Below, one piece after another: positions 19,771 to 29,956 of a stretch of DNA of 64,000 nucleotides. The first letter of the stretch is position 1; every line of letters begins with the position of its first letter. The notes under the pieces were generated by a model that was not told the origin of the DNA, ran no database searches, and saw only the letters and a list, made by a program, of their open reading frames with translations. The stretch covers positions 1,942,001-2,006,000 of the forward strand of contig JAPPUL010000069.1 of the NCBI GenBank assembly GCA_026874595.1. The letters run 5' to 3'. A program made the position numbers and the translations under genes. This DNA comes from Sipunculus nudus (taxonomy: Eukaryota > Annelida > Sipuncula > Golfingiida > Sipunculidae).

Positions 19771-21347
19771 TTTAAAGCACCATCCGACATCTTATTTTGT
19801 TTCGTTAACCAATCTTCTAATTGTTGTTTTTCATTCGATGTTAAATGTAAGCCAAGTTTACTTCGGCGCCATAAAAGATCATCCAATGAACGTGCCCATT
19901 CGTATTTTATAAGATATTCTACTTCGGATTGAAATAAATTGCTTCCAAAAAATAATCCTAAATCTTTTTTTGTCTTGGCGTTTCCTAAAAAACGGATGCA
20001 GTCTTTTCCATAAGACCTTAATAACCGGAAGGCCCATTTTTCATCAATAAAGGGATATTGTTCCCTTAAATTTGTCATCAGATCATTAAAATTTTCCGAA
20101 TGAAAATCACCACCGGGCAAGGGAATTTTGTCCGTTGTGCTGGCTTTCATTTCGGGGAAATAAGCGCCCAGTTTCTTTAAGGCTGCGATTGCCAGAGTAC
20201 GATAGGTTGTGATTTTTCCCCCAAAAACATGCAAAAAAGGATGTCGGCGGCCTTCAAGCTTAAATTCGTAGCCACGGCTGGTTTCCTGCGCTTTTTCAGT
20301 TCCTTTTTCGCTAAACAAAGGGCGAATTCCGGAATAGCTCCAGATAATATCATGGGGCTGAATGTCTTTTGCAAAATATCTTCGGGCACTTTCCAGCAAA
20401 TAGTCTGTTTCCGCATTCTGGATATGCACATCATCCAGATCCCCCTGATGGTCTTCATCTGTTGTGCCAATCAATGTCAAATTTTGTTCATAGGGAATGG
20501 CGAAAAAAATGCGTTTGTCCGGATTTTGGAAAAGATAGGCCCGGTCATGGGAAAATAATTTTGGCACGATAATGTGACTGCCCCGAACATTTCTTATTCT
20601 TTTGCTGAAATCTGTTCCGGTGGCCTGTTTGGCAACAGACGACACCCAGGGGCCCGCCGCATTGATAACGGCTTTGGCTTTGATGGTTATTTTTTTGTTC
20701 AACACCATATCTTCAAGCGAAACCAGCCAGTGATCTTCCTTTTCTTCTGCCCCGATAAATTTGGTTTTTATCAGAATATCAGCCCCTTTATCGGCGGCAT
20801 CCCGGGCGTTTAAAATCACAAGGCGGGCATCATCGACCCAGCAATCTGAATATTCATAAGCTGTTTGATAGCGCTTGATTAAAACATCATTAAAAGGAGG
20901 CTTTGAAAGATTTGCTTTACTGGTGCCGGGCAAATGGTTTCTTTTGCTTAAATGATTTCTTTTGCTTAAATGGTCATAGATAAAAAGCCCTAAACGAACA
21001 AACCATCGCGGGCGAAGATCATTTGATAAAGGAAGTAAAAACCGAAGCGGATAAATTAAATGAGGCGCTATTTTTAACAATATTTCCCGTTCTGACAAAG
21101 CTTCTTTGACAAGAAAAAATTCAAGTTGTTCCAGATAACGAAGCCCCCCGTGAATAAGTTTTGTACTGGCTGAAGAGGTGCCCCCCGCAAGCGTTCCTTT
21201 GTCACATAACACTGTCTTCAGCCCTCGAAGTGTTGCATCCCGGGCAATCCCTACCCCGTTAATGCCACCACCAATCACTAGAAGATCATATAAATTTTCA
21301 TCAGAAGAAAAAGTTTTTTTTGTCATATGTTTCAAACTATAGGTCAT
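19767..21347 (-). CDS. glpD: Aerobic glycerol-3-phosphate dehydrogenase
   Basis: A 526-aa FAD-dependent DAO-fold dehydrogenase. It has FAD-binding LLVIGGGINGVGIARDATLRG near the N-terminus, LIHGGLRYLE, SYSGIRPLF, KITTYRTLA and a C-terminal helical GlpD domain ending in LLWRRSKLGL. It oxidises glycerol-3-phosphate to dihydroxyacetone phosphate and passes electrons to quinone at the inner membrane. An alternative start seven codons later (MTKKTFSSDENL) is possible. An in-frame 18-bp duplication adds a second LSKRNH near residues 125-138. It is the first gene of the operon, divergent from glpR. Confidence 0.95.
   Translation of the reverse strand: MTYSLKHMTKKTFSSDENLYDLLVIGGGINGVGIARDATLRGLKTVLCDKGTLAGGTSSASTKLIHGGLRYLEQLEFFLVKEALSEREILLKIAPHLIYPLRFLLPLSNDLRPRWFVRLGLFIYDHLSKRNHLSKRNHLPGTSKANLSKPPFNDVLIKRYQTAYEYSDCWVDDARLVILNARDAADKGADILIKTKFIGAEEKEDHWLVSLEDMVLNKKITIKAKAVINAAGPWVSSVAKQATGTDFSKRIRNVRGSHIIVPKLFSHDRAYLFQNPDKRIFFAIPYEQNLTLIGTTDEDHQGDLDDVHIQNAETDYLLESARRYFAKDIQPHDIIWSYSGIRPLFSEKGTEKAQETSRGYEFKLEGRRHPFLHVFGGKITTYRTLAIAALKKLGAYFPEMKASTTDKIPLPGGDFHSENFNDLMTNLREQYPFIDEKWAFRLLRSYGKDCIRFLGNAKTKKDLGLFFGSNLFQSEVEYLIKYEWARSLDDLLWRRSKLGLHLTSNEKQQLEDWLTKQNKMSDGALK
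20938..20973 (-). repeat. 18-bp in-frame tandem duplication inside glpD
   Basis: On the plus strand TTTCTTTTGCTTAAATG plus A or G occurs twice in tandem, one mismatch in the last base. It duplicates six residues in a surface-loop region and keeps the frame. Confidence 0.75.
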
Positions 21348-21552
21348 AAAGTTATATCAAAATGAATTTTCATTTTCTGCTTAACTCACAAACTATATTC
21401 GATATTTATGTCAATATATTCGTTTTTTATTATTTTGTCAATATATTTCATGCTTTATTTTTCATTTTTCATTTTTTATTGAGAAAAGAATGATTGCTTA
21501 TATGGTGATGGCTGTGTTATTATTCTGAAAAAGTTATTAAATTGTTTGGGTT
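21348..21552. promoter_or_regulatory. Divergent glpD/glpR control region with repeated TGTCAATATATT
   Basis: This AT-rich 205-base region lies between the divergent starts of glpD and glpR. The 12-mer TGTCAATATATT occurs twice (21409-21420 and 21436-21447), 27 bp start to start. TTCGATATTTATG and TTCGTTTTTTATT nearby resemble the TTCG-containing half-sites known for GlpR. Candidate GlpR operators by position; binding is inferred. Confidence 0.5.
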
Positions 21553-22311
21553 ATGATTTTATCTCTTCGTCAACAAGCCATTCTTGACATCGCAAAAACC
21601 ACAGGGCGTGTGAATGTCGATGAATTAACAGACCATTTTAATGTCACCGCACAAACCATTCGCAAAGATTTAAACGAACTTTGCGATGCGAATTATCTGA
21701 CCCGGGTTCATGGTGGGGCCTTTTTAGAATCCGGGGTTGAAAATGTGGGATATGAACAACGACGAAATATCGCATCTGATGCAAAGAAAAAAATCGGCCA
21801 GATTGCCGCATCACTTATCCCGGATAATGCATCGCTTTTTATAAATATTGGCACCACCACGGAAGCTGTGGCCAAAGCCCTGCTTCATCATAAAAATTTG
21901 CTGGTGATTACTAATAATATAAATGTTGTTAATATTCTGGCCCAGAATAATTCTTGTGAATTGATTATTGCCGGTGGCGCTTTAAGACGGCAGGATGGTG
22001 GCATCATCGGTGAAGCCACAACAGATTTTATTAAAAAATTCAAAGTGGATTATTCTGTTATCGGGGTGTCATCCATTGATCCAGATGGGGCGCTTCTTGA
22101 TTATGATTATCGAGAAGTTCAGGTTTCACAAGCAATTATTGAAAATTCAAGAACAACTTTTCTGGTGGCAGATCAGACAAAATTCAACAGGTTTGCCCCG
22201 GTCAGAATTGGACATATTGCACAAATTGATCATTTTTTTACCGATAAAGTTCCTGTGAAAAACTTTCTGACAATCTGCAAAAATCATAAGGTAACCATTC
22301 ACGAAGAATAA
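21553..22311 (+). CDS. glpR: DeoR-family glycerol regulon repressor
   Basis: A 252-aa DeoR/GlpR regulator of typical length. The N-terminal winged helix is RQQAILDIAKTTGRVNVDEL then QTIRKDLNELCD. The effector domain has NIGTTTEAVAKALL (sugar-phosphate-binding GTTT), TNNINVVNILAQN, AGGALRRQDGGIIGE and FLVADQTKF. It is divergent from glpD, so it probably represses the operon and is released by glycerol-3-phosphate, as in the family. The frame is intact. Confidence 0.93.
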   Translation: MILSLRQQAILDIAKTTGRVNVDELTDHFNVTAQTIRKDLNELCDANYLTRVHGGAFLESGVENVGYEQRRNIASDAKKKIGQIAASLIPDNASLFINIGTTTEAVAKALLHHKNLLVITNNINVVNILAQNNSCELIIAGGALRRQDGGIIGEATTDFIKKFKVDYSVIGVSSIDPDGALLDYDYREVQVSQAIIENSRTTFLVADQTKFNRFAPVRIGHIAQIDHFFTDKVPVKNFLTICKNHKVTIHEE

Positions 22312-22419
22312 AATGTGGACCTTCAAAAGTTTCCGTAAAAAGCGTTTTGCACATTTCTTGTTTCGACGATGTTGTAAGAGTTTTCATGAGCCAGAGGAGA
22401 CCGGTTCAGATCATCAATT

Positions 22420-23593
22420 TTAATATAACTCTCTTGAAAAAATACCCGTCTTCTTTTTCAGCTCTTCGATGAAATATGCCCGTGACAGGATAGTTGTATC
22501 GTGGCTGCTAGGGAATTTATCATCGCCAGTGTAAACAACAAATTTCTGTTTCACCTTTAAATCCTCACAGGCCATGTGAAAGCCTTTTTTAAGGGTCTGG
22601 GTACGGCTTGCTTTGATCTCAATAGCCCTGTAATCATCGAGCCCAAACTCAATCAGCAAATCAATTTCTACCCCAGCTGATGTGCGATAGAAAAAGGGAT
22701 TAGCGCTTGAAGGCAAGGCATTGATAATGGTGTCAATGACAAATCCCTCCCAGCTTTTGCCGAATATGGGATGTCCTAACAAAGCCTCATAATTGGGGAT
22801 TTGCAACAGTGCATGGACAAGGCCGCTATCCCGCACATATGTGCGGGGTGATTTCACCCATCGTTTTTTGACGTTTCCATACCAAGGCTCTAGCCTGCAA
22901 GCCAATAATAGATCGACCATAAGGTCTAAATATCAACTGACGATGACACTCTCCACGCCAAGAGAACTTGCTAGCTTTGAAGCGTTTAGCCGCTCACCTT
23001 ATGTATGGGCGAGCATGCTCCAAAAGCGCATCAGCGTGGTAGCTCGAATCCTTGGCCCAAGCTGAGGAATATCCCGTTCCAGATAAGTGCGAATAAAATT
23101 CTGCCGCCAATTGTGACTTGCCCCATCATCTTCAGCAGTATAGCTATCAGGAAAGCCATCACGCATCCAGAGTTTTTGTAACAGCTCTCCAGACGTTTCT
23201 TCAATTTCAAACGGATTTAGGCCTGTAATCTCAGAATAATGAATACGGCCTGTCAGGCTTTCAGCGCTTTGTTTTAGCAATTCATTGCTCGCCAATCCTA
23301 ACACCAGAAAGCTGCCATTCCCACGTCCTTCACGCCGTCTGGCATCAATAATACCCCGCAGCGATATAAATAAATCAGGGTAGCGTTGAACTTCATCAAG
23401 AATTACCAGCTTATCAGCATGTAGCTCCAAATAGTGGGCGGGGTCTTTCAACTTTTGGAAATCCTCTGGGTTCTCAAGGTCCAAATAGATGGATGCTTGC
23501 CCTTTGGCAATCTCATGTGCAAGTGTCTTGCCAATCTGGCCGGGTTTTGGCTTAGACTTTTGATGATTTTTGCGTAAGCTCTCTTTTATACAT
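22420..23593 (-). pseudogene. AAA_14/DUF4143 ATPase, decayed
   Basis: The likely start is ATG 23593 (MYKREL), then a frameshift before a damaged Walker A (PGQIGKTLAHEIAKG; one Thr seems lost). Walker B KLVILDEVQRYPDLF, FLVLGLASNELLKQSAESL, LTGRIHYSEITGLNPFE and RTYLERDIPQLGPRI follow. The DUF4143 C-terminus has RDSGLVHALL and RTSAGVEIDLLIEFG. Two in-frame stops split the middle: TAA after SMLAHT near 23000 and TGA before YLDLMVDLL near 22932. Both are explicable as C-to-T changes. The family is common in accessory regions and symbionts, with uncertain function. Confidence 0.8.
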
Positions 23594-23663
23594 GCTCGCA
23601 ATACTAACACACAATGTTAAATATGCGAGGTAAATGTTTTGTGCTGGTCCGTTTCCAATGAAG

Positions 23664-23712
23664 TGTTGTCAGACGAACTTTAGCTCGTCTCAAATCGGTT
23701 CATTTGACAACA
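23664..23712. repeat. Nested inverted repeat
   Basis: The outer arms TGTTGTCA (23664-23671) and TGACAACA (23705-23712) are perfectly complementary. An inner hairpin AGACGA/TCGTCT (23671-23690, 8-nt loop) lies inside. No T-tract follows on either strand. The function is unknown. Confidence 0.45.
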
Positions 23713-23840
23713 TCTATGTAGACAATCGAAAGCGCACCCCATTCATATGGATGCGGGCCTATAATTTTTAGGTCTTTTAAGCACAGTCAGGATAAAAAGA
23801 GAAAATCATAACCTAATCTATTTTCTTCTGGCTATTTTCT

Positions 23841-24523
23841 TTATACCTCTTTTAAAAAGTCTGGTAAGGCTGGGTGTGGAAAAACAGAAAAAGCCTTAAG
23901 GCGTTGATGCGTTCTATTTGCGGCAGATTTTATATGAAAACGCAAAGTCTCACATGCCGTATCAACAGCCCCCAGCGGAGTAAATTCAAAATGATAGCAT
24001 GCTCATTTAAAGATTGCGTTACATCTTTTATTCCCACGGTTTCAAAAAATTTCTGATTAATGAATAATGATGTTTGAGCTTGTTGCAATGCTTTTAAAAG
24101 GAGCTTATTGGCATTATTTTGGTAAAGGCCATAATGAAACTCAAATTCAACCTTTCGAATTTGTTCGGGTTGTAAAGTTTCCATATTCATGACTTCATCT
24201 AAAAAATTTAAAAGATAGCAATTATATTGCTGATCTATATTGTTGCTAAACTCTTTAAGAGCCTCTGGCTCAAGAGCATATCTTGTATGAAATTGCTTTT
24301 GAAGTGTTTGAGATGTAAGGGGCTCAACAATCCAATGAGACCGTTCATCTTTACTTACCACCATACGCTGCTGCAGTTTGAACAACAACTCTCTTATAAT
24401 TGTGCGGCTTACACCATAATATTCCGATGCGATACGCTCATTAATCCAAAAACGACCAAAAGGCATTGCACAAATAAGTGCTTTTTCGAATTCTTCTTCA
24501 ATAAGATTTAAGGATATTTCCAT
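23841..24523 (-). pseudogene. GntR-family (FCD) transcriptional regulator, frameshifted
   Basis: It starts at ATG 24523. The N-terminal winged helix includes GRFWINERIASEYYGVSRTIIRELLFKLQQR. The C-terminal FCD ligand domain has YALEPEALKEF, KVEFEFHYGLY and LNEHAIILNLL. A one-base indel in a run of G near 23970 takes the frame out after LLRWG; the other frame continues with TACETLRFHIKSAANRTH, the expected last FCD helix, to a TAA at 23841. It is divergent from the NCS1 gene and flanked by GTATAC palindromes that fit an FCD-GntR operator. Only the last helix is lost, so residual DNA binding is conceivable. Confidence 0.8.
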
Positions 24524-24853
24524 ACAATTGAGCCTTCTTATAATCTTTTTATTATCTTTTAAAAATATAACAGAAATCTTTTTTGTGCAAAATCTTTATG
24601 CTTTTATGATGAAGTCATGACAACCTACAGTATTTGCTCTTGCATTGATAAAAGGCATTTAAAATCCTGCCGCTAAACAGACCACGGGTATACAATACAC
24701 AGCTATAATAGAGTTTAGTGGTATATAATTGCCCATTATATATCTTTTAAATTGTATTTTGTATACAAAAATTTCACAATATGCATTTCCCATAGTATCT
24801 TACTACTTAATATATTTTTTCTCTGACCTCATAACAAAAAAGGAGAGCTCAAA
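24524..24853. promoter_or_regulatory. Divergent control region with two GTATAC operators for the GntR regulator
   Basis: A perfect 14-bp palindrome TTTTGTATACAAAA lies at 24757-24770. A second core GGTATACAATAC lies near 24687-24698 (GTATAC at 24688-24693), 73 bp away. The FadR/FCD consensus is of the form TNGTNNACNA, which the first site matches. They sit between the divergent GntR and NCS1 genes, so they probably are its operators (inference). The rest of the 330 bases is AT-rich and non-coding. Confidence 0.6.
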
Positions 24854-26307
24854 TTGTCTAATCAAGAAAGTTATAAAATCCAATCTGCTAAAAATCATCT
24901 ACTTGAAAAAGCCATTCTTCCAGTTGTTTATAGCCATCGCTCTATTTCTGACATTGGTTATCTTTGGATGTGGATATGTATGGCTGTAATCATTGCGACA
25001 TTCTCTATCGGTGCCGCAGGTATTGCAGGCTTAGATTTAGTAACTGTTGCTATAACAGTTTTTTTAGCAAATCTCGCATTAGTTGTTATGCTTTTTACCG
25101 CAGATATTGGAACGGAGCATGGGCTAAGCTTTGCTGTCTTTTTGCGTGCGCCTTTTGGAACTGTAGGAACGCATTTACCATCAGTTTCTCGTGGTATTGT
25201 TGCTGCGATATGATTTGGTATACAAACCTATTTGGGGGCCCTCGCATTAAATGGTATTGTCAATTACATCACAGGCTTTGATAGCTGGATATTTTGGTAT
25301 GCTATTTTTGCCATTGTTCAAATTGTGAATACCGCTATGGGCATTAAGGCTGTGGAGCGCTTAGCAACGATTGCAGCCCCCGCCATTATCGTGATTTCAA
25401 TTTGAATGTATTATACTTTAGAAAATGTTGCCGAAGTGAAAGGTGTAAATATTTGGACTTTTGCAGGCAGCGACGATATTAGCATTTTTATTCTATTTGT
25501 AACAAATATGTCTTTTTGGTCTGCTTTGGCTGTGGATATTCCTAATTAAACCCGTTATTTGCACACAGAATCTGGTGCGAAAAGTTTTTATAAAAGAAAC
25601 AAAAAAGCTATTATTGCTCAGTTCTTAGGTTGCCTCTCACACAAGCATGGGTTGGCGTGATTGGCGCAATTTCATTTATGGCTGCAGGTGACTGGAACCC
25701 AATTAATGTTATTCAGGCCGAAGGCACGGGCATTGTTTTAATTATATTACTGATATTGGTTATTCTTGCGCAATGGTCTACAAATACGGCGGCCAACTTA
25801 ATTCCGGCAACCTTAGCTTTTGTAAATGCTGGTGCACCAAAAGTGAATTACACCCTTGGCTTAATCATTGCAGGCATTATCGGAACATTATCATTCCCAT
25901 GGCTGATCTTAGATCATCTCTTTACCTATTTAGGCTTTTATGGCGCCATTTTATCGGCTGTTGGCGGCATTATGATTTGTGATTATTTCATCATTAGAAA
26001 GCGTCAACTCAATGTGCCTGAGCTGTTTAAAGAAGATGGTCAATATACTTATGCCAATGGTTTTAATCCGGCAGCATTAATTGCGTGGGTTATAGGCAGC
26101 GCAGCCGCAATCTACTCTATCCAGTTCGCTTATATTATCGGCTTCCCTGTTGCTTTTATTATTTATTATATTTTGATGAAATTTTGGATATTAGAAAAAC
26201 ACCCACAAGCCGAGGTTACATCTCCTTCTGAAGCTGATTATTTAGCAACATCTGTTGGTAAGAGCTGGGGTTTTTCCGATGGAAAAATCACACGTCAATC
26301 CAATTAA
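24854..26307 (+). pseudogene. NCS1-family nucleobase/hydantoin-type permease, interrupted
   Basis: A TTG start at 24854 behind AGGAG. The reconstructed chain of about 480 residues has the NCS1 pattern: AAGIAGLDLVTV, LRAPFGTVGTHLPSVSRG, FGIQTYLGALALNG, QWSTNTAANLIPATLAFV and IMICDYFIIRKRQLNVPEL. Lesions: TGA at 25211-25213 (just before FGIQTY, where the family has Trp), TGA near 25405 (before MYYT), TAA near 25548 (in PN-x-TRYLHTE, Leu expected) and a one-base deletion near 25629. NCS1 carriers import purines, pyrimidines or hydantoins. The substrate here is unknown. Confidence 0.8.
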
Positions 26308-26349
26308 TAATGAAACGGATTATAACCCATTAATGCAGGAGCCCATATT

Positions 26350-27741
26350 TTGAAACTAAGAACAAAAATTCAAACTCTTGATGATATGATGTATGCTTTA
26401 ATCAGCGGTAATGCAAATTCATATATGTTTTTAGATGAAGCGATAAAAAATGCTCAGACCGCTGAATTTATGTTCACTCAAATACAAGCGGATGAGGCAA
26501 AAAAATGGTTAGAAAAAGCCTACAGCACAGGCATGTGTCATAGCTTGGATCGACCTTTATTTGGTATTCCTTTTGTTTTAAAAGATGTATTTGCACAAAA
26601 AGGATACAAAAACCAAGGAGCAAGCTTCGCCCTTGAAAATGTAGCTGAAGAAGAATATGACAGCATGGTTGTTCATATTTTAAATGATGCTGGCATGTAT
26701 TGTATGGGCCGTACAAATATGAGTGAATTTGCATTTTCTGGCGTGGGATATAATCCACATTTTGGCACCGCTCAAAATGTTTGGTCACAAGATGAACCGC
26801 TAATTCCAGGCGGTTCATCTTCAGGATCAGCCATTGCCGTTGCTCAGGGTGTTGCACCTGTTGGTATCGGTAGTGATACATCTGGCTCTATTCGTATTCC
26901 TGCGGCATTAAATGGCCTTGTTGGGTTTAAGCCAACTTCTATGCGAATATCTAAAAAAGGTATGTTTGCTTTATCGCCAAGCCTAGATACCGTTGGGACG
27001 ATGACACATAGCGTAAAAGATTTATTTCTGCTCTTAAAAATATTTGGCTTTAATTTAGATGAAAATCCAAAACAAAAAGAAAAACCCGAATTTGTTGTTC
27101 CAAAAAATCTGGATCAATTTGGCATAGACAAACGGATTTTAGCAAATTTTTGAAAACCATATTACGAAGATCACCAAAAGTGGATATTCTGTTGAATATT
27201 CCGAAATTAAATCTTTTCACTCTATTTTAAAATTATTTAATCAATTCAATATGCTACGCTTGTGGCTATTGAAGCTTATATGAATTTAATGCCTTTGTTT
27301 AACAAATATGGTGAAAAGCAAGTAGATCCATTCATTTTGAAACGCTTAAAACAACAAGAAGGATGTAAGGCAAAAAATTTCGTTCATTTATTGCAAAAAC
27401 GAAGCGAGTTGATGAATCAAGTTCAAACAGAGATTGATGGTAGGCTTCTTTTGATGCCAACAACGGCAATACGAGCTGTTCCGATCGCCGAGATTGAAAG
27501 TAGCTTAGCAAACTTCATGAAGATCAATAAAAATATTTTAAAGCTTACAATGTTAGGAAGCTTTTTAGATATGCCAAGCTTGGCATTACCGACAGGTATT
27601 TCAGATGGAGCTCACCCGGATTCAATCATGATTTCAGGTGTTACCAACTCTGATGAAAAAGTGCTTTTTGCGGTAAAAGATTTAGCGGCTATTTTCACCA
27701 AAGATAGACCTATAAATAATTTACGCTTAAGCCAAAATTAG
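26350..27741 (+). pseudogene. Amidase-signature family enzyme, frameshifted
   Basis: A TTG start at 26350 follows AGGAG. The catalytic core is intact on the first ORF: FVLKDVFAQKGYKNQG (Lys of the Ser-Ser-Lys triad), the amidase signature PGGSSSGSAIAVAQGVAPVG, then IGSDTSGSIRIPAALNGLVG. An extra T near 27150 shifts frame after KRILANF; the neighbouring frame carries ENHITKITKSGYSVEYSE. A second shift near 27240 restores a frame that runs VAIEAYMNLMPLFNKYGE to 27741. It would hydrolyse an amide such as a ureide or carbamoyl intermediate. The exact substrate cannot be told. Confidence 0.8.
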
Positions 27742-27759
27742 AAAAGAAAGGGTATAAAA

Positions 27760-28636
27760 ATGGCTAAAAAAATATTTGTTGCTTATGGTATCGACGTTGA
27801 TGCTGTTGCAGGGTGGCTGGGTTCTTACGGAGGCGATGATAGCCCCGATGATATTTCACGCGGTTTATTTGCAGGAGAGGTAGGTTCTCCACGTTTATTA
27901 AAATTATTTGAAAAACATAAAATAAAAACAACCTGGTTTATACCAGGCCATTCTATAGAAACATTTCCTGAGCAAATGAATGCTGTTGCCGATGCAGGGC
28001 ATGAAATAGGTATGCATGGTTATAGCCATGAAAATCCAATTGCCATGACACGTGAACAAGAAACAGCGATTTTAGATAAATCTATTGATCTAATCACAAA
28101 ACTTTCAGGCAAGCGGCCAACGGGCTATGTTGCACCTTGGTGGGAATTTAGCCCTGTAACCAACGAGCTCTTATTAGAGCGCGGCATAAAATATGATCAT
28201 TCGTTAATGCATCGATTTCCACCCTTATTATGTTCGTGTTGGCGATAGCTGGACAAAAATTGATTATTCTCAGCATCCAGACACATGGATGAAACCTTTA
28301 GAAAGGGGTGAAGAAACAGATCTGGTAGAAATACCTGCTAACTGGTATTTAGATGATCTCCCTCCAATGATGTTCATTAAAAAATCACCAAATTCGCATG
28401 GTTTTGTGAACCCACGAGATATTGAGGAAATGTGGCGCGATCAATTTGATTGGGTATATAATGAATATGATTATGCTGTATTCACGATGACGATCCACCC
28501 CGATGTTTCGGGGCGACCTCAGGTTTTAGCCATGCATGAAAGGTTAATCCAGCATATTAACAAACATGAAGGTGTACAATGGGCTACTTTTGATGAAATC
28601 GCAGATGATTTTTTAAAGAACAACCCCAGAAAATGA
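27760..28636 (+). pseudogene. Polysaccharide-deacetylase-fold hydrolase (PuuE-like), one frameshift
   Basis: ATG 27760 follows GAAAGGG. The NodB-fold signature is seen in [15 protein letters not shown] (metal Asp), [30 protein letters not shown] (HxxxH) and [13 protein letters not shown] single shift near 28207-28220 changes frame after SLMHR; the other frame continues [17 protein letters not shown] through [14 protein letters not shown] to the stop at 28636. The combination of an NCS1 permease, amidase and a PuuE-like enzyme hints at ring opening of a ureide or purine-like compound (inference). Otherwise full length, about 291 codons. Confidence 0.8.
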
Positions 28637-28646
28637 GGAGAAAATA

Positions 28647-28952
28647 ATGTGCGGCTTATGTGGTGCTTTTGGCCAAAAAATGCATTGGTCTGATGATGTT
28701 GACCAACACAAAAAAAGCCCTGTCAATACGCATATAAGTCGCATTCAGCGCATGCAAAGAATAAGTATTTTAAACACTTATCTAAACCCAAAAAAGATCA
28801 AAATCCGTGATTGGCAGAATGTTCATTATATTTTAGAAAATACAACTGGACGCATAGAAATTGCTGAAGATATTTTTGATATATGGGTTAAAGTTGAACA
28901 TATATTAGGCTATCCATTTGATCCGTTGGAATTAAAAGATGGAAAAAATTAA
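28647..28952 (+). CDS. Small conserved-context protein of unknown function
   Basis: A 101-aa ORF starting ATG TGC GGC (MCGLCGAFGQKMHW). It has a CGLC pair at the N-terminus, a hydrophilic basic middle and an acidic C-terminus. It lies 10 nt after the deacetylase-like gene behind AGGAGAAA, and its end overlaps the CobW start (28939). I do not recognise a family. The Cys pair and the CobW neighbour suggest a metal-related role (inference). It is one of the few intact frames in this stretch. Confidence 0.5.
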   Translation: MCGLCGAFGQKMHWSDDVDQHKKSPVNTHISRIQRMQRISILNTYLNPKKIKIRDWQNVHYILENTTGRIEIAEDIFDIWVKVEHILGYPFDPLELKDGKN

Positions 28953-29942
28953 AAAGATTCCAATTACGATTATCACAGGGTTTTTAGGCTCTGGTAAAAC
29001 GACGATTTTGCGTAACACTTTAGAGCATGAGGGATATGGCCATACAGCGATCTTAGTCAATGAATTTGGCGAAGTGGCATTGACCAACATCTGATGGAAA
29101 GCATTGCCTCTGATATCGTTTTATTGGATTCAGGATGTGTCTGCTGCCAGATTCATAGAGAGCTACAAGATGCGATTTTAGATTTATATACAAAACGAGA
29201 AAATCATGATATTCCTCCTTTTAAAAGAATTATCATTGAAACAACGGGCTTAGCAGAACCTGGCCCTATTGCGTCTACCATATTTTCAGACCCTGTTTTA
29301 TCCAATCATTTTCAGCTTAAAAATATTGTAACCGTTGTGGATGCACAATTGAGCTCTCAAATTGCTGATATCCGTGAAGAATGGGTAAAACAAGTGGCCG
29401 CCGCAAATGTCATTTACCTTTCAAAAACAAACCTCATCAAAGATGATGCAACAGACATATTAGATATTGTACATAAAATCAACCCGACCGCTCAGATTAT
29501 ATCCGCAAAAGAAGCTCAAAAATTGAGTTCTATTCTTTTTAATGAACTGCCTGACTTGGCTTCATCTTACAAAAACAATCAGCTTCCGCATCAGACTCAA
29601 AACAGCATCTCTGACGCTCAGCATACACATATTTCAGAAGAAAATGGCATAAGCTCTTTTATTTTAAATTTCGATCAAGATATGGATTGGGTCCGTTTTG
29701 GGTTTTGGTTTTCAGCAATGCTCCAAGCCTATGGCACACAAATTTTAAGGGTCAAAGACATCTTGAATATTGGTGATAATAAAATCATTTCATTCAATGC
29801 TGTACAACATATTGTTTATCCGCCATCATTACTGCAAGAAACACCTAAAGGTTGGAAAGGATCTCAACTGGTTTTTATCGTTCATAATCTATCCTCCCAA
29901 AAGGTCATTCATTCATTTGAACATTTTATCATTCATAATTAG
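28939..29942 (+). pseudogene. CobW/P47K-family GTPase (metallochaperone), one-base deletion
   Basis: ATG 28939 (MEKIKKIPITIITGFLG). P-loop GFLGSGKTTILRN, NEFGEV, metal-binding GCVCCQ, IIETTGLAEPGPIAS and a GTPase Lys/Asp region (YLSKTNLI) are present, with a C-terminal CobW_C domain ending IHSFEHFIIHN. The frame breaks near 29078 after FGEVA: restoring one G in a short G run gives GIDQHLMES and joins the two ORFs. COG0523 proteins load metal into enzymes; here the likely client was the neighbouring hydrolases (inference). Confidence 0.8.
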
Positions 29943-29956
29943 TAAATAAGTTCGCC

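Noticed and set aside
24854-26307. Alternative genetic code (TGA as Trp)
   Set aside because: Other stops (TAA, TAG) and frameshifts break the same set of genes, and glpK and the IMPase contexts do not fit a Trp reading. Kept only as a low-interest observation.
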